In this document: positions 55,156 through 62,000 of the stretch, piece by piece
How positions within the stretch are numbered: the first letter of the stretch is position 1
Layout: each line of letters begins with the position of its first letter
Source: Adiantum capillus-veneris
Taxonomy: Eukaryota; Streptophyta; Polypodiopsida; Polypodiales; Pteridaceae
Reading direction: 5' to 3'
Assembly (NCBI GenBank): GCA_014529385.2
Contig: CM043954.1
Location: forward strand, 91,107,747 to 91,169,746
DNA: 62,000 bases
Program-made: the position numbers and the translations under genes
The notes under the pieces: model-generated
Database searches by the model: none
Seen by the model: the letters and a program-made list of their open reading frames with translations, nothing else
Told to the model about the DNA's origin: nothing

Positions 55156-56496
55156 ATGGAGAGCCAACGCCAAATGTCTGGATATCCTCTTTTCTTTGGA
55201 GAGCCTGGAGAGGATGCAGAATTATTTTTAGCAAATTTCAAGATGTCTTGCCGTATCAAGAGGATAGTAACCGATCAAGAACGTGTAGAAATGTTTGAGG
55301 TGGTCCTTAGGAAAGATGTTAGTACTTGGTTTGACTCTTTGCCTGAGGAAGTTAAGGGGAATTACACAGAAGTTTTGAATCGTTTTAAGAGATACTTCTT
55401 TGATCCCCAAAACACTCAAAAACTATGGCAAGACATTGTTTCTCATAAGCAAAAAGACTTAGATGACTACTACTTGTACAAGCAAGAGTTTCTACGTCTT
55501 TGGGCTCTATGGATACGAAATGTTGCTAACCCTGGTGATGGTGCAGAATTTTTAAAGAAGGAGAAGTTCATAGCCGGACTCTTTCCTGACCTTAAGGTAA
55601 AAGTTGAGGCGGGTGCACCTGCTACTTTTGATGCAGCTGAAAATAGGGCTGCTGAGAAGTATAGGAAACTCAAGTGCTTAAGGGGAGAGGTTCCAATAGA
55701 AGGTCTTAGACCCAAAGGTAAGTCACAAGCATCAACATCGAGGGAGCTTCCTGAGGTAACGGCGGAAGTAATTGAGAAGTTAAACGAATCTTTAAGCAGC
55801 CTGTCAATTCACCTTGCACAAGCTGTAGGTCCAAAGGGACAAGCAAAGAAGTCTGAAGAGCGAGATCCACGACCTAGGAGAGTCTTGCAATGTTGGAATT
55901 GCGGAGAGTCTGGACATGGGATGTATAATTGTCCTTGGCCCCGTGGGGAGCCAGGGAGGCCTAACTTGAATTACCCAGTGATGAATGCAGGTGAAGGAAC
56001 TGGTCAACAACCAAGGCTTCTACAAAGGCCAAATGGACCAAGACCACCTCCACAAGGGGTAGAAGGAGTTCCACCTTTGCCAGATCCAAATGTGCATGTG
56101 GTAGAGGTGAAAAATTCAAATGAGGTTGACATGGAAGCCAATGGAATTAAGCGTGGCCGAGGAAAAGGTAAAGAGAAAGAAGGAGTCACATCACAGAGTG
56201 ACCATGGACAAGGCAAGAAGGCAAAGGAAACCAAGGAAACCAAGAGGACTCGACGTCGTATCAACCTCCAAGACTTCCCTCTTGGACATGGTATGGCTCC
56301 GTACAACTTGTTGGAAGACATGAGAGGTAAGGGTCCTGATATTTCATGGCCTCAATTTCTTGCATTATGTCCACAAGTTAGGAGGGATTTAACAAGGGCA
56401 GTTAGCACTAGAAGAAAGGTAAAAGAGAGTGTGCCTGTTGTAAAAATTGCACAAGCTGAAATAAATGAGATGTTTGTGCCAAAGAATCAATGTTAA
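55156..56496 (+). CDS. Gag of third LTR element (intact frame)
   Basis: 446 codons from ATG 55156. Retrotransposon Gag domain at residues 1-180 (GYPLFFGEPGEDAELFLANF, STWFDSLPEEVK, NRFKRYFFDP, KEKFIAGLFPDLK), zinc knuckle CWNCGESGHGMYNCP at about 247-261, a proline-rich linker, a Lys/Arg-rich stretch, then a segment that usually leads into protease (GMAPYNLLEDMRG, WPQFLALCPQVRRDL). It stops before any protease. Nothing downstream to 57047 encodes protease or polymerase, so this is a Gag-only or 3'-truncated element. Gag would form the particle that packages RNA. It is the only intact long Gag frame in the window. Confidence 0.9.
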   Translation: MESQRQMSGYPLFFGEPGEDAELFLANFKMSCRIKRIVTDQERVEMFEVVLRKDVSTWFDSLPEEVKGNYTEVLNRFKRYFFDPQNTQKLWQDIVSHKQKDLDDYYLYKQEFLRLWALWIRNVANPGDGAEFLKKEKFIAGLFPDLKVKVEAGAPATFDAAENRAAEKYRKLKCLRGEVPIEGLRPKGKSQASTSRELPEVTAEVIEKLNESLSSLSIHLAQAVGPKGQAKKSEERDPRPRRVLQCWNCGESGHGMYNCPWPRGEPGRPNLNYPVMNAGEGTGQQPRLLQRPNGPRPPPQGVEGVPPLPDPNVHVVEVKNSNEVDMEANGIKRGRGKGKEKEGVTSQSDHGQGKKAKETKETKRTRRRINLQDFPLGHGMAPYNLLEDMRGKGPDISWPQFLALCPQVRRDLTRAVSTRRKVKESVPVVKIAQAEINEMFVPKNQC

Positions 56497-57047
56497 GGAG
56501 ATTTTTTACATCAAGTACATGCTTTAAAACTTCACTCAAAGGTTTTAGACATGGTGTCTCAAAAAAAGGAGGTGTTTAAAAATACCATTTGATGTGAATA
56601 ATACGAATTGTATACATTGATTATGTCAAAATAGTATAAAGTATAAACATAAAGATTACCACCAACTTGACAGTTTCATAAAAATGATGGTCTTCATCGC
56701 ATGTACAATAAAAGACTAACTAGAAAGAGTATGATATCTCCAAGATTGAGGGTGTTCAAAAAACACCGTTTTGTAACACTACCAAATGTCAAGAAATTTT
56801 GATTGTTTGGATCACTTAATAAAGACAATTAATAAGAAGAAAAAGTTAACAATACCATAGAAGCATCAAACAATGAAACCAAAGAACTTGAATGAGAGAA
56901 GTCTTCTGAAAATAGGATGCACTTCATTAAAAAAACAGCTTAAAGATGTTTCAAGATATCCCACAACATTCCATCAAGTTTAAATTTTGAAAATTACACA
57001 TTGCCAAATACTTGGTAGATGCTATTTAGAATACTTAACTAGTACAC
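56497..57047. other. Non-coding stretch after Gag
   Basis: AT-rich. AAAAAAAGGAGG followed by TGTTTAAAAATACC at about 56560-56585 would suit a polypurine tract plus LTR start, but no matching LTR was seen upstream. A related GAGGGTGTTCAAAAAACACC occurs near 56747. Confidence 0.4.
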
Positions 57048-57830
57048 TTAAAATGGCCTCCTTCTCTTGAGATTTTGAGTCCTTTGAGACATATAACATT
57101 GCATTACATAGTGAGTCTCAGGATCAGGATGGAACATTACAAAATTTCTTATGGTATAGTCTCTCTTGTCTTTATCATACAACCATCCACATAACCATGG
57201 AACAATTTCATCTTTTAAAAAACTTTGAAGCAATTGAGTAGGTTGGTTCCAAAACTTTGGAAAAATCATATAAGTTCCTTGCATATTCCACATCACTCGA
57301 TATGGACTATCATCAAATATTATAGTGCTGCCCCCATCTAAATAATCAAATAGCTTCCATATGGTCGAAATATTTTTGTGATAGGCTCTTTTGTAACCGA
57401 TCATGAAATTTGAATTTTGGCAGCACCGGTTATCCATAATCATCTTGAATTTGTGACTTTGTGTAGGAAAACAGGTCTTGATTATGTGTTGAGCTTTTTG
57501 TAAATGTTGGCAGCTCCAAATCCAAACCTCAAAGAACTCAAAGCAAAATCTTAAGAAATACTCTGCATCTGGACGCACCGCATACACCTCATTGTTATCT
57601 TCTACAATGCACATGTACTTGGTCCAAGTTGGCCTTGATTGAAGCTCAAATGTTGCAAGAAGCACACCCTTTAAATCCAAGATAAGCGTTCTTTTGTCCT
57701 GTTTAAAAGATGTTGGTAGATAATGAAACCATTGCTCTTGGTTTGAATGTGATATTTGATGTAATATAAAAGGGAGCTCCTCTATTTTGTGATAATCTAA
57801 TAGCAAAACATTTTTTCTTAGAAGCCCTGA
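57048..57830 (-). CDS. FCP1/NIF-type HAD-fold protein, partial (copy 1)
   Basis: The minus-strand exon begins after an acceptor-like TCATTTCAG at about 57830 and reads LLLDYHKIEELPF, then the HAD motif I region TLILDLKGVLLATF, VYAVRPDAEYFLRF, FFEVWIWSCQHLQKA (motif II region), STIIFDDSPYRVMWN (motif III/IV DD) and a tail ending RRRPF. FCP1-type phosphatases dephosphorylate serine in proteins such as the RNA polymerase II tail, using DxDx(T/V). Here it reads D-L-K-G-V: the nucleophile Asp is kept but the acid/base Asp is Lys, so catalysis is doubtful. No start exon is seen within the window. Confidence 0.78.
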   Translation of the reverse strand, partial: SGLLRKNVLLLDYHKIEELPFILHQISHSNQEQWFHYLPTSFKQDKRTLILDLKGVLLATFELQSRPTWTKYMCIVEDNNEVYAVRPDAEYFLRFCFEFFEVWIWSCQHLQKAQHIIKTCFPTQSHKFKMIMDNRCCQNSNFMIGYKRAYHKNISTIWKLFDYLDGGSTIIFDDSPYRVMWNMQGTYMIFPKFWNQPTQLLQSFLKDEIVPWLCGWLYDKDKRDYTIRNFVMFHPDPETHYVMQCYMSQRTQNLKRRRPF

Positions 57831-58295
57831 AATGATTAAAAAAAAAAGTTAATATAGAGATCTTAAGTGTGTTGAAGACTTTAGGGACATAGGGGCTAAT
57901 TTGTGGTTACACTTAGTAAGTCCTATGCAAGAACACATGCCAAACTATGACCCTATGGCCTTAGATTCATAGGGTGTTGAGACCATAAAGTGAAATTCCC
58001 CCAAGGACATATAGGGTGAGATTTGACCTTATGAGCATGTAGATTGTCCTTGATGGCAGAGTGAACTCAAATTTCAAAGCAAACAACTATAAAAGCTTTT
58101 AAAAAAAAGAGCATTTGGCACATGAAACTCAGAAGTTACTTGTAGTATTGAAAGACAATTTAAAAAACTATTACTCATTTACATCTTCATATATCTTGAA
58201 ACCCTAAGCACTCTAACAAAGTCTCTGAGTACATAAAGATCTTTGTAAATGACAAAATGTTACAAAACATTGCTCCATCATTTCTTGATATAGGG
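57831..58295. other. Intron-like or intergenic stretch with decayed minisatellite
   Basis: Sits between the two FCP1-like segments. 57880-58050 contains CATAGGG..GACCCTATGGCCTT.. words, matching the palindromic minisatellite at 60.06-61.92 kb in degenerate form. Confidence 0.6.
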
Positions 58296-59696
58296 CTATT
58301 TGAGATCATACTGAATTTTTAGATGCTTTATATAATTCCTGGCTTCATGTACTTTGATCACAGGTTCCTTGTATCCCAATTTTTGGGCAAGCATGATTGC
58401 TTCTGTACCTTTCAAGGCTGATAATGATTTGATATTCTTTAAGACCCTTACTTTTTCTCGATCACGTGCTGAAAGTTTCTTGTCTTGACTTCGAGTGGAC
58501 ATTCCACTAGTGCTAGATGTTGTAACTTTCTCATTGTGAAAATGACGAGAAACTTCTGGTAGCCTTCCCGTGGAGTAGGTTTTTTCTAGAAAAATTAGAT
58601 TTCTCTCCTCCCACTCTGCAACAACCTTGTGTATACGGTTATAAAGCTCATGACCTTGAGAAATGGGTGCTTGTCCATATAAATGAGACCCTGTAACTGT
58701 GCAAATGTCATTAACATGATTGAGAGCTTTGATATATGGTAGCAGCTCCCCAAGGAGGATATTATCATCCTCATCATCAACATTAAATGATGGTGGAAAA
58801 ATACAATTCAATGCAGGATTCACACATCCCTTTAATGGTTCATCATCTACAAGAAGCAATCTTCTTGCATCAAGCCAAAATTTTGATGATGCAATAGACA
58901 GCAGTTTGAAAAGTGCTTCTACTCTTGAATTATCTAAGCAAGTGATCCTTGATTCTACGCATGGTTGACATTGGCTTTGCCCCTAGATCATAAACAATGG
59001 AAATTTTTCTTTAGCTTCCTTTTCTAAAATCTTGATGATGTCCACAACACGCATGTCATTAGCAACTGACCATATCCCTACATTGAAATTGCTAAATAGA
59101 GCCTTTAAAAACTCAATGCATCCTGGACGAAGAACAATATGCTCATGTCTAAACTTTAAGCTCTTCATTTTCTTCGACTTTTGCCAGCATCTCCTCAGGA
59201 ACAATCCACACAAGCTCACTATTATAGTCAGCATTGGTTTGTTGGTGGATGGAAGGTCTGACTCACCATGCACTTCGATTTCCAAATCCTGGGGTGCTAA
59301 AATATTTGTGTTGGATTCTCCTTCTGGCGTTGCACATGTTTTGGAACTTCCATTGCCTTCTACTTCCATTGTGGTGTCATGCAATCCAATTCCCAACTCT
59401 TGGGCTACTAGAATATTTTCATTGGATTCTTCTTCTTTCCTTGCACATGTTCTGGAACTTTCACTGTCTTCTTCCATTGGATTACTCTTTAAATTTATCT
59501 CCAGCCGTTGTAGCAGTTGACCTTCAAAGACTTGTAGATTCTTGTCATCTTCGTCAGAAACTCTTTGGTTGACATGGAGATTGATAGAATCTTTCTCAGT
59601 AGGGTCAATGGCATTAGCATCCTCTATACCAACAATCTCGAGTAAAACTTTGTCAGCCGCAATATCTTGTTGAAGGGCTGCAAGTTTAAAGAACAC
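58296..59696 (-). pseudogene. FCP1/NIF-type HAD-fold protein (copy 2), one in-frame stop
   Basis: A single minus-strand frame from about 59696 to 58296, broken by TAG at 58983-58985. The N-terminal half is acidic, with an imperfect repeat of about 38 residues (SSRTCARKEEESNENILVAQ and SSKTCATPEGESNTNILAPQ). The HAD domain follows: LTIIVSLCGLFLRR in the motif I position (nucleophile Asp replaced by Ser), IVLRPGCIEFLKALF, NVGIWSVANDMR, then after the stop CLDNSR..RRLLLVDDEPLKGCVNP (DD motif), IFPPSF and DDNILLGELLPYIKAL. A basic tail (DKKLSARDREKVRVLKNIK) ends the protein. Catalysis is unlikely. The stop lies where relatives usually have Trp (FMI*GQSQC). It may be transcribed with copy 1, or be a separate tandem duplicate. 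Confidence 0.75.
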
Positions 59697-59699
59697 CTA

Positions 59700-60060
59700 A
59701 TTTTAGATTCCAAAGTATCTACATTTTGATAACTCTTTTTTTCACACTCTTAGAAAAAACTAATCGCAAATAGCAAATTTACTAACTGACAACACATCTA
59801 AAATGAATTTATTTTTATGCTCCTTATTGTCTAGAGATTCCTAATATTTATCTAGCTACATTAGTTCTTTGTCCATGATGGTGGCGCCTAGAAGTATACT
59901 TGGAGAAACATTTATGCCTTTAAGCTCTAGAGCAGAAGTCTCATTTTCTATTGCCATGATCTTTTTGCATTGGATGATTTCCTTGACTAAGTTTCTTATG
60001 GCCTTCACGCCATACAGTTCTCTTTGTAGATATCTCTATGACTTTAAGATAATCCAAAAT
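59700..60060. other. Non-coding gap
   Basis: AT-rich; upstream of copy 2 and possibly intron. I see no exon in it. Confidence 0.35.
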
Positions 60061-61915
60061 ATGTCTGTTTACGGCCTCAAGGCCATAGGGTTAGGATTGT
60101 TGGGAGGTCTCAACATATAAATAGATATATGGCTTCAAAGCCATATGGTACTTTATTTATGTGTCACCCTATGGCCCTAAGGCCATGGGTTGTCATAGGG
60201 CCACAAGATGCCCTCTATGAGCACTAGTAAGAAACCATATATGCTTTATGTTGGCACCCTATGACTCGAGGGCCACAAGATCTGTCTTTTATACTAGTGA
60301 GAAACCCTTTATGCTACATGTTATCACTCTATGGCGTTTGGGCCATAGGGTGCCCTATGTGCTAGTAACAAATCCTCTATGCTCTATGTTTGCACCCTAT
60401 GGACCTAGGGCCACAAGGTACCCTCTATGACAGTAAGAAATCCTCTATTATCTATGTTTGCACCCTATGGACCTAGGGCCACAAGGTAGCCTCTCTGCTA
60501 GTAAGAAATCCTCTACGCTCAATATTGAAACCCTATGGCTCCAAGGCCATAGGATGTCCTCTATGCTAGTAAGAAAAACCCTCTACGCTCTATGTTGGCA
60601 CCCTATGGAGACTTTAGGGCCACAAGCTACCCTTTATAATGCTACTAAGAAACCTTGTATGCTCTAGGGGAGCACCAAATAGCCCCTAGGCCACAAGGTT
60701 CCCTCTATGCTAGAACTACGGTCTACATTGGCAACCTACAGCCCTCGGGCCATAGGGTGCATCAAATGGCTCCTAGGCCACATGGTGCCCTCTATGCTAG
60801 AAAGGAAACCTTTGCGCTCTACATTGACACTCTATGGCCCCAAGGCCATAGGGTGCCCCTTACGCCTAGTATGAAACCATATAAACTCTATATTAGCATC
60901 TAAAGACCGTAGGCCACAAGGTGAGCTCTATGTTAGTAAGAAACCATCTAAACTCTATGTTGGTAGCCAAAGGCCATAGGATAGTCAAGGAACCCTTTAA
61001 GAGCATTCCCCACAAAGACCACCTTATGGCCCCATGGTGATTTAGTGGCCTACGTGCCCTTCTTAAGACTCTTTTATTTTTGTATCATATGGCCCCAGAG
61101 AAATAAGCTATCCTCTATGCTATCAAAAAACCGTTTATGCTATTTTTTGCAATCATATGGCCCCAAGTCCATAGGGAGCCCATAGGGTGCTCTCTATGCT
61201 AGCAAGAAACCCTCCATGCTATATGTTTGCACCCTATGGCACCGAGGACACAGGGTGTCCATGGTAGTAAGAAACCCTCTATGCTCTAAGTTTACACTCC
61301 ATTTGACTATGTTTACACCCTATGGCCCTGGGGCCATAGGGTGCTCCCTAGGTCCACAAGGTTCCCTTCAACCTAGGAAGAGACCCTTTATGGCCTAAAT
61401 TGGTACTCTTTGGCCTCAGGGTCATAGGGTGCCTTCTATGCTAGTAGGATACATTATATGGTCTAGGTTTCCACTCTATTGCGTAGGGCTAAAAGGTTTG
61501 CTCTATGAAGAAACCATGTATACTATATCTTGGCAGTGTATGGCCCTAGGGATAGAAGGAAACCCTAGGGCTATAGGGTGTCCTCTATGCTACTATCATA
61601 TGGTCCAAGGGCCAGATAGTGACCAAGGTATCATGTGTGTCCCAAGGTTAACAAGGTGCTAATAAAAAGCCCTCTATGCTTTATGTTGGAACCCTATGGC
61701 CCCAAGGCCATAGGGCGATCTTTATGCTAGTAAAATTCCCTCTATGCACGATGTTTACGTGCATACTTATAAGATGCCATTTATGCACTATGTTGGCATC
61801 TTATGACCCTAGATCCATAAGATGTCCTATATGGTAAAAGAGAAATTGTACATGGGATATGATGGCATCCTATGGTCCTAGGGCCATAGGGTGTCCTCTA
61901 TGCTAGCAAAATATG
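60061..61915. repeat. Palindromic ~70-bp minisatellite
   Basis: About 25 diverged units, spaced 67-71 bp at the better preserved left end (starts near 60172, 60258, 60327, 60394, 60462, 60529, 60600). Each has a palindrome of type CCCTATGGCCCTAGGGCC followed by ATAGGG, then CCTCTATGCTAGTAAGAAACC and CTCTATGCTCTATGTTGGCA. Short frames across it are chance products. Confidence 0.92.
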
Positions 61916-61954
61916 TAAGTTAATACTCCGAAATTGAAAGAGCTTTTCAAAAAA

Positions 61955-62000
61955 AAAAAACCTTCTACTTCCATTGTGGTGTCATGCAATCCAATTCCCA
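61955..62000 (-). pseudogene. Edge of a third FCP1-like copy
   Basis: CCTTCTACTTCCATTGTGGT and the bases up to the window edge are identical to 59356-59397, inside the acidic repeat region of copy 2. The duplication continues past the window. Confidence 0.75.

Noticed and set aside
60061-61915. Short plus-strand proteins rich in Tyr, Met and Arg
   Set aside because: Each is a reading of the minisatellite unit, with no independent signal.

Overview
The window is a repeat-rich stretch of a large plant nuclear genome. Genes carry GT-AG introns, LTR retrotransposons are nested in one another, and there are a Mutator-like transposase, a probable LINE tail and long (CT)n, (TG)n and (CA)n microsatellites. 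A decayed PPR gene with MYAK..AL.KAQKVLEELP-type repeats suggests a fern or other seed-free vascular plant; the species is an inference. I see no intact housekeeping gene, and almost every coding region has at least one stop or frameshift.

Layout. (1) 1-1722 and 14896-15850 (minus) are two halves of one Ty3/gypsy pol gene, split by a 13.2-kb insertion bounded by a GCGGT duplication. (2) Inside that insertion, 2250-13597 is a complete LTR element with 958-bp LTRs, TATTC target duplication, tRNA-Asp-type primer site and polypurine tract. It encodes Gag and protease but no reverse transcriptase or integrase. Its leader holds a regularly spaced array of palindromes, and just before its polypurine tract it carries an intronless piece of a DEAD-box RNA helicase. 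(3) 18.3-21.7 kb (minus) is a SWIM-finger Mutator-like transposase gene. (4) 22.1-23.6 kb is a TG/CA tract around a nested palindrome. (5) 23.85-27.87 kb (plus) is a multi-exon pseudogene joining a ParB-like domain to an amino-group (N6-adenine/N4-cytosine type) DNA methyltransferase. (6) 29.4-29.8 kb (minus) is a small gene of unknown function with a TATA box and poly(A) signal. (7) 30674-40400 (minus) is a young chromovirus with a shared-LTR partial second copy. (8) 40498-43356 is a solo-LTR-like unit with an ACCGC duplication. (9) 43.8-44.2 kb is a PPR relic. (10) 44.2-49.2 kb (minus) is a decayed gypsy whose Gag and leader palindromes resemble those of the pol-less element, so its lineage may be the autonomous partner. 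(11) 52.5-56.5 kb (plus) is an LTR element start with four small ORFs forming two duplicated pairs ahead of an intact Gag. (12) 57.0-59.7 kb (minus) holds two FCP1-like HAD-fold genes, with a palindromic ~70-bp minisatellite to 61.9 kb and the edge of a third copy at the window end.

Most exciting candidates: the ParB-methyltransferase gene next to a Mutator-like transposase and a large hairpin; the pol-less, helicase-capturing retrotransposon with its leader hairpin array; and the duplicated accessory ORFs ahead of Gag at 53.6-55.1 kb. All assignments come from reading motifs by eye; no database search was run.
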